Source: Metaphire vulgaris
Taxonomy: Eukaryota; Annelida; Clitellata; Crassiclitellata; Megascolecidae
DNA length: 64,000 nt
Assembly (NCBI GenBank): GCA_018105865.1
Contig: CM030852.1
Span: 490,001 to 554,000, forward strand
Direction: 5' to 3'
The position numbers were made by a program, and so were the translations under genes. The notes below the pieces were generated by a model, which was given only the letters and a program-made list of their open reading frames with translations, was not told the origin of the DNA and did not search any database. This document shows, piece by piece, positions 1-12,400 of this stretch (position 1 is the stretch's first letter; every line of letters starts with the position of its first letter).

Positions 1-40
1 GCATTTGAACGGGAGGGATTTGCATTTGAACGCGGTGAGC

Positions 41-87
<47 letters not shown>

Positions 88-199
88 TGATGATGATGGT
101 GATGATGATGATGATGATAATAATAATAATAATAATAACGGGGAGACCATTTGAACGCGGTGAGCATTTGAACGGGGAGGGCATTTGAACGCGGTGAGC

Positions 200-231
<32 letters not shown>

Positions 232-233
232 TT

Positions 234-286
<53 letters not shown>

Positions 287-520
287 AATAATAATAATAA
301 TAACGGGGAGGGCATTTGAACACGGTGAGCATTTGAACGCGGAGGACATTTGAACGCGGAGGACATTTGAACGCGGAGGACATTTGAACGCGGCGAGCAT
401 ATGAACGCGGAGGGCATTTGGACTCGGAGGGCATTTGGACGCGGAGGGCATTTGAACGCGGAGGGCATTTTAACGCGGCGAGCATATGAACGCGGAGGGC
501 ATATGGATGCGTTGGCCATT
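1..520. repeat. Mixed microsatellite and 17-18 bp minisatellite
   Basis: Blocks of (TAA)n and (GAT)n at about 41-138 and 203-302 are embedded in a minisatellite with the core GCATTTGAACGCGGAGG, repeated with small changes through about position 510. Open frames read here translate to simple repeats (poly-Ser, PPRSNALRV-like) and are not credible genes. Confidence 0.9.
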
Positions 521-884
521 TCGGCGTGGTCTGGGTTTTACTGTAGCAGTGTGGTTATGACCTCGGCGTGATCAGAGGCCTTGTAGTGGTTCACTTTACA
601 CTAAAAAACTAGATCTAATTCGCCGAGAATTTGTCGAATTTTCGAGTTAAACGATTTCTCGCATTCTCTTAAATGGCGGACAAAGACTCGATAAAATCTT
701 GCTATAAATCGAGGACCAAAAAGATAACGGGAAACTAGTTGTAAATTTCTTCAAGGCTTTGCGTGGCTTTGAATTTTTGCGAACTTCAAGAGAGTTCCGA
801 GCTTCTCGTGGTCGCCGTTATTATTGTTGTTGTTGTTGGTTAAATACAATGTTTCTCGCTGCGATTTGGCGTCAATCTTTTCAG
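521..884. other. Sequence upstream of homeobox exon, no gene seen
   Basis: Unique-looking AT-rich sequence between the minisatellite and the first recognisable homeobox exon. It ends in a TTTTCAG splice acceptor at 878-884. No exon that could supply the N-terminal part of an Nkx6 protein was recognised here. Confidence 0.5.
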
Positions 885-1627
885 CATTTTCTTCTTCTTC
901 TTCTGATGTTCGCCGATCGAAACATTCTAGACCGACGTTTTCCGGTCATCAGATCTTCATCCTGGAAAAGACCTTTGAGCACTCGAAGTACCTGGCGGGG
1001 CCAGGCAGGGCCAGCCTCGCCCAGGGGCTCGGAATGTCCGAAATTCAAGTCAAGGTATAGGTTCACACTCTAGCAATCGACGTTTAGCTTAAAATGTCGC
1101 CGAACGGAACACGTGACATTTGGGATGCGAGAAAATCGAGGTGATGAGCAGGCCTAATAGGTCATTAGGTCTAAAAGGTCATTAGGCCTCGTTAGGCCTA
1201 ATCTCAGTGTATTCGGAGCAAACTACGGTACCGAATTTAGGCAGTCGCTTTGCTATGAATTATTATAGATGACATACTGTTTTAAGCTTTCTAAGTGTAG
1301 ACCTAGTAACGAAGCAAATGCTGAAAAGTCAAAGGGACAGACATTCTGTCGAATTCCTCTCTTTCGATTTTCAGAGTGGCCCATTGTGTGAAGAGCGCTC
1401 TATGGGCGGATACCCTGGATTTTGACCCGGATCTATTAATGATTTGGATTTTGATGCGACATCGGTCGATGCTCCTGTGCATTATGAAGTGACGCTATAG
1501 AAGTTTAAGATTAGACTAGACATGTATAAACTTGTATAAGTTTATATGTATGCATGTAGGCCCTACTGTGCTTATGTATGTTTCTATGAATGCATTTATA
1601 CATCTACCTATGTATTCCTCCCTCGTA

Positions 1628-1705
<78 letters not shown>

Positions 1706-2616
1706 ATCCACCACTTTGTATCATCATTTTACAAATCGCCATCGTCGCCAGAGACAGATTTTTCTTAATTTTTCTGCCTGAAATTGCTTTCCTTTGTCAA
1801 TAAGATATTAACGACGGCATAAGGCGTCTGCGAGACAGAGCGCATTAGCCCCCCTCCTACTCCCCTTCCCTCGCCTTCCCTCCCCCTCAGAGAAACACCT
1901 GGTCGACAGATGGATTTGAGCATCGGTCGACGGGCATCCGACCGTGACGATCGGTTACAGAGGCTGACACGGAAATCATCCGATGAACGAGATGCAGTTG
2001 CTATTGGCAACGGCGCTGAAGATGCGGTCGATGGAAACGTCGGCCTTCTTTTCAAGCGTCTCTTTATTAGCATTCGGAAAATTTATGTGGCGTCTTTTAA
2101 TCGACGACGAATCGCTGAATTGAAACACTGACATAGCTATTGGCGTAGCCACAGGAGGGGCACAAGGGGTGGGGTCGGCTCCTGGCTTTGGCCTTCTCCC
2201 ATTGGTTTTGCGCTATAGAAATTGACTTGTTAACTAACTAACTAACTAACTAACTAACCTTATTCGCTCCCTACCCCCAAATTCCCCAAATACCCTATGC
2301 TGGGAAATGGGGGAGGGGGAGCGTATTACGTTCGCAGGGGTCGATGACGCCGTAATGTTGACGAAAGTGAAGACGATAATTATAGGCCTCTCTAATATCG
2401 CTCAACCGAACATTGGCAATCGGAAGGAAGATGAGCGATGCGCAGTACAAACGCCCCCAGAGAGCTCTTCTTCACAACGTATGTTCTATTCTTTTCTTCG
2501 AGGTTTGGTTTCAGAACCGAAGAACAAAATGGCGGAAGAAGAACGCAGCGGAAATGGCGACAGCGAAGAGGAAACAAGAAGAACGCGCAGCGGAAATACT
2601 AGACGAAGAAGAGGAA

Positions 2617-2654
<38 letters not shown>

Positions 2655-2901
2655 CTACGACCGAGAGGATTTCGATGATCTCGACGTCGTCGCAAGTTCA
2701 AGCGAATCCTATTACGTAGACGCTGACGTCACAGGTAGTGACGTATCAGGGGCGAATTTAGATGGCGGAGGATCTAGAGGTCAGGGGTCGACGACTCTGC
2801 CTATGATACGATCTTCTTCTTCTTCTTCTTCTTCTTCTTCTTCTTCTTCTTCTTCTTCTTCTTCTTCTTCTTCTTCTTCTTCTTCTGCGTTTGTCAGATA
2901 G
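885..2901 (+). CDS. Nkx6: Nkx6-like homeobox protein, C-terminal two exons (5' partial)
   Basis: Two exons, 885-1054 and 2503-2901, encode a homeodomain transcription factor. The first exon gives [20 protein letters not shown] then [17 protein letters not shown] and SEIQVK; the second continues [20 protein letters not shown]. This is the Nkx6 signature ([26 protein letters not shown]). The intron lies between homeodomain residues 46 and 47 in phase 0, with donor GTATAG at 1055 and acceptor TTCGAG at 2497-2502. The key residues L16, F20, W48, F49, N51 and R53 are present. After the homeodomain comes an acidic tract with 13 consecutive Asp (GAT microsatellite), a [11 protein letters not shown] segment resembling the acidic C-terminus of Nkx6 proteins, then about 25 Ser encoded by a TCT microsatellite and a TAG stop at 2899. 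Odd point: Gly replaces the Glu usual at residue 30. The N-terminal exon(s) were not found in the window, so the gene is 5' partial. In other animals Nkx6 acts in nuclei of neural or endodermal cells; that is family knowledge only. Confidence 0.88.
1631..1701. repeat. (CT)n microsatellite in homeobox intron
   Basis: Uninterrupted CT dinucleotide run inside the Nkx6-like intron. Overlapping frames give poly Leu-Ser and are artefacts. Confidence 0.95.
2142..2258. mobile_element. Degenerate TIR-element end plus (TAAC)n
   Basis: TTGGCGTAGCCACAGGAGGG resembles the end of the CAGTGGCGTAGC-type TIR elements found elsewhere in the window. A short TAAC tetranucleotide run at about 2231-2258 follows. 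No matching second end was found, so this is a fragment in the homeobox intron. Confidence 0.4.
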
Positions 2902-3100
2902 ATAACGTTCCGTTAACGAAATTTTAAAAAAATCCTATGCACAGCCGCCACAATTCGCCAGTAGTTAATTGGCAATTCAGGGGTCCCGCTAGAGACCCTC
3001 GAGCCCCAGAAAGTCATCGCCGGAGCCCCCCGGACGGTTCACGCATTCCAACAAAAAAACATTTGCAAAGATAATTAATTAATTGCCTGTAAGTTTCCTT
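2902..3100. other. Downstream flank of homeobox gene
   Basis: Sequence after the TAG stop, probably 3' UTR. It ends in the GTTTCCTT target site (3093-3100) of the large TIR element that follows. No clear poly(A) signal AATAAA was seen before the element. Confidence 0.4.
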
Positions 3101-6100
3101 CATTGGCGTAGCTAGGAAAAAATCCCGACCGGTGCAGACCAGCCGCCCTTTTCCTTCTTTTCTTCACCCTTTCTCTCTCTCCTCCTCCCTTCCCCTCCTC
3201 CCCTTTTTAATGGGGGTCCGGGAGTATAACCCCCTTAAAATTTTAAAATTTACACATGCCCGCGTGTGAATTTTAACGCATTTTAGACAAACAAAAGACA
3301 CCACTTGGGAATTTGTGATGTGCCACTTTCTTCTCTGTCATTGTGAACGTTAATTAAAAATGTCAGGTTCACTTCTCGAGTAGTGAAGTTTTTATCATAA
3401 TGTACAACACGTACTCAGTGGCGGTTCCACCACTTTGATGACTGGGGTTGCATTCCTCCACCGGGGTTCCGGATTACCTTTTTTGCTTGTCAACCTATTT
3501 TCCGGTGAGTTTTTAAAAGATGTAGTGAACAATACTGCAAATTACCCTATTTTTCTTGCTTGTGGGCTTTTTTATGGCACGGTTTCTTAACATTTAGTGA
3601 GCAAAACATTACTAACAAAGACCTTTTTTCATTTTTCTTGTTTTTCTTCTTCACTTTGCATCACCCCCACCAACTTCCATTTTTAAACTACAGAGAATGG
3701 TATTGGCAGACGTGTGGATGGCTAGCACTTTTGACAAGCAAGTGAAGAGCACCTAGTAATCAATTTTTATTCAAATATTAGGGCACTATCTCTTGTATAT
3801 CAAAAGTGCTAGACATTCAGAATTTTGCCTGTGGCATTATCTAGTGCTTAACGCCATGCATTTCTCTGTGTAAATTTAAGCCCACATTCACTATCTGTTT
3901 ATTCCGTCAGAATATATATATTTTAGCACCAAATTCGATCATTTACACTCGCATGCTGTTTTGCGTAGTTCGCAATGACAACTGAAAATATAACATACTT
4001 CCTGATACTTTTACAGGGCCTGAAGTGTGACCACCTCGTATATTGCTTAACGCCATGCATTTCTATATGTAAATTGAAGCCCACATTCACTATCTGTTTA
4101 TTCCGTCAGAATATATATATTTTAGCACCAAATTCGATCATTTACACTCGCATGCTGTCTTGCGTAGTTCGCAATGATAACTGAAAATATAACATACTTC
4201 CTGATACTTTTACAGGGCCTGAAGTGTGACCACCTCGTATATTGCTTAACGCCATGCATTTCTATATGTAAATTGAAGCCCACATTCACTATCTGTTTAT
4301 TCCGTCAGAATATATATATTTTAGCACCAAATTCGATCATTTACACTCGCATGCTGTTTTGCGTAGTTCGCAATGACAACTGAAAATATAACATACTTCC
4401 TGATACTTTTACAGGGCCTGAAGTGTGACCACCTTGTATATTGCTTAACGCCATGCATTTCTATATGTAAATTGAAGCCCACAGTAACTATCTGTTTATT
4501 CCGTCAGAATATATATATTTTAGCACCAAATTCGATCATTTACACTCGCATGCTGTCTTGCGTAGTTCGCAATGATAACTGAAAATATAACATACTTCCT
4601 GATACTTTTACAGGGCCTGAAGTGTGACCACCTCGTATATTGCTTAACGCCATGCATTTCTATATGTAAATTGAAGCCCACATTCACTATCTGTTTATTC
4701 CGTCAGAATATATATATTTTAGCACCAAATTCGATCATTTACACTCGCATGCTGTCTTGCGTAGTTCGCAATGATAACTGAAAATATAACATACTTCCTG
4801 ATACTTTTACAGGGCCTGAAGTGTGACCACCTCGTATATTGCTTAACGCCATGCATTTCTCAATGTAAATTGAAGCCCACATTCACTATCTGTTTATTCC
4901 GTCAGAATATATATATTTTAGCACCAAATTCGATCATTTACACTCGCATGCTGTTTTGCGTAGTTCGCAATGACAACTGAAAATATAACATACTTCCTAA
5001 TACTTTTACAGGACCTGAAGTGTGACCACCTTGTATATTGCTTAACGCCATGCATTTCTCAATGTAAATTGAAGCCCACATTCACTATCTGTTTATTCCG
5101 TCAGAATATATATATTTTAGCACCAAATTCGATCATTTACACTCGCATGCTGTTTTGCGTAGTTCGCAATGACAACTGAAAATATAACATACTTCCTGAT
5201 ACTTTTACAGGGCCTGAAGTGTGACCACCTTGTATATTGCTTAACGCCATGCATTTCTATATGTAAATTGAAGCCCACAGTAACTATCTGTTTATTCCGT
5301 CAGAATATATATATTTTAGCACCAAATTCGATCATTTACACTCGCATGCTGTCTTGCGTAGTTCGCAATGACAACTGAAAATATAACATACTTCCTGATA
5401 CTTTTACAGGGCCTGAAGTGTGACCACCTCGTATATTGCTTAACGCCATGCATTTCTATGTGTAAATTGAAGCCCACATTCACTATCTGTTTATTCCGTC
5501 AGAATATATATATTTTAGCACCAAATTCGATCATTTACACTCGCATGCTGTCTTGCGTAGTTCGCAATGATAACTGAAAATATAACATACTTCCTGATAC
5601 TTTTACAGGGCCTGAAGTGTGACCACCTCGTATATTGCTTAACGCCATGCATTTCTATATGTAAATTGAAGCCCACATTCACTATCTGTTTATTCCGTCA
5701 GAATATATATATTTTAGCACCAAATTCGATCATTTACACTCGCATGCTGTTTTGCGTAGTTCGCAATGACAACTGAAAATATAACATACTTCCTGATACT
5801 TTTACAGGGCCTGAAGTGTGACCACCTCGTATATTGCTTAACGCCATGCATTTCTATATGTAAATTGAAGCCCAAATTCATTCACTATATGTTTATTCCG
5901 TCAGAATATATATATTTTAGCACCAAATTCGATCATTTACACTCGCATGCTGTCTTGCGTAGTTCGCAATGACAACTGAAAATATAACATACTTCCTAAT
6001 ACTTTTACAGGGCCTGAAGTGTGACCACCTCGTATATTGCTTAACGCCATGCATTTCTATGTGTAAATTTAAGCCCACATTCACTATCTGTTTATTCCGT

Positions 6101-8909
6101 CAGAATATATATATTTTAGCACCAAATTCGATCATTTACACTCGCATGCTGTCTTGCGTAGTTCGCAATGACAACTGAAAATATAACATACTTCCTGATA
6201 CTTTTACAGGGCCTGAAGTGTGACCACCTCGTATATTGCTTAACGCCATGCATTTCTATATGTAAATTGAAGCCCACATTCACTATCTGTTTATTCCGTC
6301 AGAATATATATATTTTAGCACCAAATTCGATCATTTACACTCGCATGCTGTTTTGCGTAGTTCGCAATGACAACTGAAAATATAACATACTTCCTGATAC
6401 TTTTACAGGGCCTGAAGTGTGACCACCTTGTATATTGCTTAACGCCATGCATTTCTATGTGTAAATTGAAGCCCACATTCACTATCTGTTTATTCCGTCA
6501 GAATATATATATTTTAGCACCAAATTCGATCATTTACACTCGCATGCTGTTTTGCGTAGTTCGCAATGACAACTGAAAATATAACATACTTCCTAATACT
6601 TTTACAGGGCCTGAAGTGTGACCACCTCGTATATTGCTTAACGCCATGCATTTCTATATGTAAATTGAAGCCCACATTCACTATCTGTTTATTCCGTCAG
6701 AATATATATATTTTAGCACCAAATTCGATCATTTACACTCGCATGCTGTCTTGCGTAGTTCGCAATGACAACTGAAAATATAACATACTTCCTGATACTT
6801 TTACAGGGCCTGAAGTGTGACCACCTCGTATATTGCTTAACGCCATGCATTTCTAATGTAAATTGAAGCCCACATTAACTATCTGTTTATTCCGTCAGAA
6901 TATATATATTTTAGCACCAAATTCGATCATTTACACTCGCATGCTGTCTTGCGTAGTTCGCAATGATAACTGAAAATATAACATACTTCCTGATACTTTT
7001 ACAGGGCCTGAAGTGTGACCACCTCGTATATTGCTTAACGCCATGCATTTCTATATGTAAATTGAAGCCCACATTCACTATCTGTTTATTCCGTCAGAAT
7101 ATATATATTTTAGCACCAAATTCGATCATTTACACTCGCATGCTGTCTTGCGTAGTTCGCAATGACAACTGAAAATATAACATACTTCCTGATACTTTTA
7201 CAGGGGTTGATGTGTGACCACCTCGTATATTGCTTAACGCCATGCATTTCTCAATGTAAATTGAAGCCCACAGTAACTATCTGTTTATTCCGTCAGAATA
7301 TATATATTTTAGCACCAAATTCGATCATTTACACTCGCATGCTGTCTTGCGTAGTTCGCAATGACAACTGAAAATATAACATACTTCCTGATACTTTTAC
7401 AGGGCCTGAAGTGTGACCACCTTGTATATTGCTTAACGCCATGCATTTCTATGTGTAAATTGAAGCCCACATTCACTATCTGTTTATTCCGTCAGAATAT
7501 ATATATTTTAGCACCAAATTCGATCATTTACACTCGCATGCTGTTTTGCGTAGTTCGCAATGACAACTGAAAATATAACATACTTCCTGATACTTTTACA
7601 GGGCCTGAAGTGTGACCACCTCGTATATTGCTTAACGCCATGCATTTCTCAATGTAAATTGAAGCCCACATTCACTATCTGTTTATTCCGTCAGAATATA
7701 TATATTTTAGCACCAAATTCGATCATTTACACTCGCATGCTGTTTTGCGTAGTTCGCAATGACAACTGAAAATATAACATACTTCCTGATACTTTTACAG
7801 GGCCTGAAGTGTGACCACCTCGTATATTGCTTAACGCCATGCATTTCTCAATGTAAATTGAAGCCCACAGTAACTATCTGTTTATTCCGTCAGAATATAT
7901 ATATTTTAGCACCAAATTCGATCATTTACACTCGCATGCTGTCTTGCGTAGTTCGCAATGACAACTGAAAATATAACATACTTCCTGATACTTTTACAGG
8001 GCCTGAAGTGTGACCACCTCGTATATTGCTTAACGCCATGCATTTCTCAATGTAAATTGAAGCCCATCATTAACTATCTGTTTATTCCGTCAGAATATAT
8101 ATATTTTAGCACCAAATTCGATCATTTACACTCGCATGCTGTCTTGCGTAGTTCGCAATGACAACTGAAAATATAACATACTTCCTGATACTTTTACAGG
8201 GCTTGAAGTGTGACCACCTCGTATATTGCTTAAATCGGACATTTTTAAACTACAGAGAATACTATTGCCAGACGTGTGGATGGCTAGCACTTTTGACAGG
8301 CAAGTGAAGAGCACCTAGTAATCAAGTTTTTTTTTCAAAAATTAGGCCACAGCTCTTGTATTTCAAAAGTTCTTGGCATTCAGAATTTTGCCTGTGGCAT
8401 TCTCTATTGCTTAAATTGGACATTTTTAATTTAATATAAGAGGAATGGATATTTTGCCCTATTCGAACGATCAGCAGAGACACTTCGGAAAACCATCCCT
8501 ACCCAACTGAAACACTGATACGCATACGCCAATCCTGAACTAGGAACATGTTGCTATTGTGTTTGTGTTTTTCATCGATCCCACAGCGGGGATCTTCTGC
8601 TCCGAACTTGAGATAGTTCTGAGATAACTTCTTTATCAGCGCATTCCATTGGGTCATGCCAGATGCTATGCGATAACGACGAGACTAAACGCAGTACAGC
8701 TTGAGCCTGCCCGACTGGAGAAGCCAGTTTGGCGCAAAAAGTAGTAACCAACCATTTGCGGTCTTGTAGAACCTACAATACCAGGTTCACCCCTCCCCAC
8801 CCCCACCCGCAATAAAAATCTCATCGGATTTACACGATTTGCACAAGTTGCCCTGGGCGGTCCGACCGGTGCAATTGCACCGGTTTGCACCAATGTAGTT
8901 ACGCCACTG
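3101..8909. mobile_element. Large non-autonomous TIR element carrying a satellite array
   Basis: The segment is bounded by an exact 8-bp direct duplication, GTTTCCTT, at 3093-3100 and 8910-8917. The left end reads CATTGGCGTAGCTA and the right end, read inward on the other strand, reads CAGTGGCGTAACTA; both ends carry a subterminal ACCGGTGCA motif. An 8-bp duplication with CAGTGGCG-like ends fits hAT-type (or P-type) DNA transposons. No transposase frame exists inside. Most of the interior is the 199-bp tandem array, flanked on each side by a related block of about 170 bp (3678-3847 and 8243-8412, sharing GACGTGTGGATGGCTAGCAC). A second CAGTGGCGG-like motif at 3416 may be a nested end. Confidence 0.75.
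3850..8232. repeat. 199-bp satellite array, about 22 copies
   Basis: Head-to-tail repeats with a strict 199-bp period; one unit is 203 bp (a 4-bp gain near 5877) and one is 198 bp. Copies are nearly identical. Most differences fall at two places: the bases after GCATTTCT (ATATG, ATGTG or CAATG) and ACATTCAC versus ACAGTAAC. Each unit contains a 69-codon open frame starting ATGACAACTGAA, but the frame is lost in at least one unit and shows no sign of being selected, so it is treated as non-coding. The array sits inside the TIR element at 3101-8909. Confidence 0.97.
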
Positions 8910-8917
8910 GTTTCCTT

Positions 8918-9289
8918 CGACTGGAATGTTTCCGAAGCTCCTGACCATTGACCCTGGGTTTGACCTTTGACCTTGGTTTAATTAACATTGAACTCGAGAG
9001 CCTAAAAACCGAACCAACTGTATTGTGTTTGAAAATGACATTAGCTGTATTACAACACCACACGGACCCTAGTCAAATCTCAATATCGTCATATCCGCTC
9101 CTTTTCTATTAATATACACGACCTTAGAAAAGGCAATAATTATTTACAGACATTTTGTCTTAGCACATTAACCACATTTTCTAGGTATTGCAGTCAAACC
9201 AGCAGTCAAACCCCGTTTTATGCCTAGTTCATTAGTATAATAGTAGTGAAGCACAAATTCGACCGCACATACACACACACACACACACA

Positions 9290-9346
<57 letters not shown>

Positions 9347-9468
9347 GCAACGCCACGACTCCACTAGTTTAGATCGCAACAAACATCCATCTTTGAAGTA
9401 TTTTTCAAGGATTAAAATACAGTCAAATCCTGGTGCGAACATTCCCTTTGCTCCGAGGAACTGCCGTT
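8918..9468. repeat. Spacer with (AC)n and (TA)n microsatellites
   Basis: Between the large TIR element and the stop codon of the LRR gene. It contains (AC)n at about 9270-9291 running into (TA)n at 9292-9343. The part near 9469 is presumably 3' UTR of the LRR gene. No other feature was recognised. Confidence 0.8.
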
Positions 9469-12400
9469 CTAAAAAGGTCTCACCGCCAAAGGCGTCGACC
9501 TCTTTGGCCTCGCTGTTGTAGTCGAACTCTTTCCCAGAGAAGAAGAGACCGATGAGAGAATGTCTCTCAGCAGCGAAGAATCGTCTTCAGCGGTCGTTTG
9601 GAGCAGAGACACAAGCAACGCTGAAGAACTAACGGAGGAAGGTCGCTCTGCCGGAGTCATTCTATTCGTTTTTGCAATTAGCTCTGGAGATGTAGTTGTT
9701 GTTGTAGTCGGCTCTGGAGTTGTTGTTGTTGTTGTAGTCTGCAGTCTGGTCGGTTGTTGAGATGTAGTTGTTGTTGAAGTTAACTCTGCAGTTGTAGTTG
9801 TTGTTGTAGTCGGTTCTGGAGTTGTTGTAGTTGTAGTTGTTGAAGTTAACTCTGGAGTTGTGGTTGTTGTTGTAGTCGGTTCTGGAGTTGTTGTAGTTGT
9901 AGTTGTTGAAGTTAACTCTGGAGTTGTGGTTGTTGTTGAAGTTAACTCAGGAGTCGTTGTAGTCGTTGTTGAAGTAGACTCCGGAGTTGTGGTAGTTGTT
10001 GTAGTCGGCTCTGGAGATGTAGTTGTTGTTGAAGTTAACTCTGCAGTTGTAGTTGTTGTTGTAGTCGGCTCTGGAGTTGTTGTAGTTGTTGTAGTTGTTG
10101 TTGAAGTTAATTCTGGAGATGTAGTTGTTGTTGAAGTTAACTCTGCAGTTGTAGTTGTTGTTGTAGTCGGCTCTGGAGTTGTTGTAGTTGTTGTAGTTGT
10201 TGTTGTTGAAGTTAATTCTGGAGTTGTGGTTGTTGTTGAAGTTAACTCTGGAGTTGTAGTTGTTGTTGTAGACGGCTCTGGAGTTGTTGTAGTAGTTGTT
10301 GTAATCGGCTCTGGAGTTGTTGTAGTTGTTGTAGTTGTTGTTGTTGAAGTTAATTCTGGAGTTGTGGTTGTTGTTGAAGTTAACTCAGGAGTCGTTGTAG
10401 TCGTTGTTGAAGTAGACTCCGGAGTTGTGGTAGTTGTAGTACTTAGCAACGCAGCTAATGTTGGTGTGGTAGTTGTAACGGTACAGAGGTCAAGGTAAGA
10501 CGGATCCACCGATGATTCCAGTCTGTTGCTTTGGCAATATTCCTCAAGGTAACACTTCAGGTAGACAGTGCTCTCGTCTCGACTGTCAGAACACTCCAGC
10601 CACCGAAGATCCATAACATAGGCAGCCGTTAGCAGCCAGTTGGCAGAACAGGTGACATCGCAGACGAACGGATTGTCCCGAAGGTACAACCTGGTGACGT
10701 TCAGTCTCTGCAGCCACGTGTCCAGTGACGTCAGCAGATTCGACGAAACGTCCAACGAATCCAGCATCCGCAGACCTTCGAATGACGTCACGCGCAGGCG
10801 ATCGATTTTATTTCCGGCGATCGACAGTTTCGTCAGTTTCCCGAAGCCCTGGAAACAGCCGTCTGGAACGTCTTCCAGGTCGTTCCACGACAGATCCAAC
10901 AGTACAAGAGACGATCCGAGTCCCGAGAGAATTCCCGGATCAATGGCGTTCAGTTTATTCCCGGAGATGTCTAGGATTGTCAGGAGCGACTGCGCCTGGA
11001 AGGTGTCTGGTTCGATGTCGGTTATGGAATTTTTGGACATCAGGAGAAACTTCAGACTCGTCAGACCGTCGATCGACCGCGAATTCAAACGCGTAATTCT
11101 GTTTCCGGTCAGTGTTAGGTTCTGCAGATTATTTGACAGACCGGTTTCGTCCGCGGAGAAAAATTCGTCGGGTATTTCGCGCAGGTTGTTGTAGCTGAGG
11201 TCGAGCGTTCTCAGGTTCTGAAGAACCCGAAGAGGATTCTCCTCCAGACGCTCGATTCTGTTGGCAGACAGTGTCAGCGTCTGCATCGAAGGAAGCGCGC
11301 CAAACCAAGAACTGCTGACAGCTGTCAGTCGATTGGACGACAGAAACAGTCTCGACAGCTTCGTCAGCGAAGCGAATGTCCCGAACTCGATGAGTCGCAG
11401 GCGATTGTTCGACAGATCCAGGGTAACGAGGGACGCCATGTTTGTGAAAACGTCTTCCGGAAGGACTGAGATGTTGTTGAATGAAAGGTCCAGGAGTTTC
11501 ACGGGTAGGAAGTTGGACGCGATCGCCAGATAATCGATTGAATTCTTCGCCAAATATAGAACGAACGGCGATAGGTATCGGGTAAATATCGACATATCGA
11601 TGAACGATAGATCGTTGGAGCGAAGATCGAGAACGCTGATCTGAAATAGGGCGCTGAAAATCGAACTCTTCGCCTCTGTTAGTCGATTGGACGACAGATC
11701 CAGCTCCAGAAGTTTCTGCTGAGAGGCGAAAATCTCGTCCGGAAGAACGCCCAATTCGTTCTGCGACAAGCACAGATACCGAAGCTGCGTATTGTTACGG
11801 AAAGCCCCCGGATCAACGCCGGTCAAGCGATTCGCCGCCACGTCCAGTTTCCGCAGCGACCGCAGTTTACCGAAGAGGTTTCCATTCAGACGACCGATTC
11901 GGTTGTTCTGGAGAAAGACCGTGTTTATGTTGGGCGCTCGGTCGAAGACCTGATCCGGAAGATCCCGGATCCGATTATTCTGTAGATCCAGTTCGTTCAG
12001 CTGTGTCTGTCCGTCGAAGATCAGACCGGACACATCGGCAATGGCGTTGTCGTTGAGTTTCAGCTGGAACAGACTCGGAGCGCCCGCAAAACTGAAGTCC
12101 GCCAGAGCGGTCAAGCGATTACCGGACAACGATATCGTAGTCAACAGGACGAGTCCGTTGAAAAGGTACGGCGGCAGCACCTCGATCATGTTTTCGTCCA
12201 GGTAGATTTCTACGAGAACGCCCTCCAGTCCACAGAACGCGCCTCCCTCGATCGTCCGAATGCCGAGCGCCTGGAGACGGAGGCTCTTCGCCGCCTGTCC
12301 TCGGAAGGCGCAGTCCTGCAGCGTATCGATGGAACTGCCGTCGGTCGCTGTTATGACCAGCTCTTCGTAGACGACGTCACCGGTCGACAGTCGAGGCACC

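Noticed and set aside
1..520. CRISPR-like spacing of GCATTTGAACGCGGAGG repeats
   Set aside because: No unique spacers; it is a head-to-tail minisatellite mixed with microsatellite in animal DNA.
3975..8161. Series of 69-codon open frames starting MTTENITYFLILLQ
   Set aside because: They repeat with the 199-bp satellite unit; one unit breaks the frame and there is no promoter, domain or codon pattern pointing to translation.
9860..10498. 212-codon poly-Val frame on the + strand
   Set aside because: Antisense shadow of the Thr-rich repeat in the LRR gene.
10640..11773. Other long frames overlapping the LRR gene on both strands
   Set aside because: Shadows of the LRR coding sequence; the translations show no domain.
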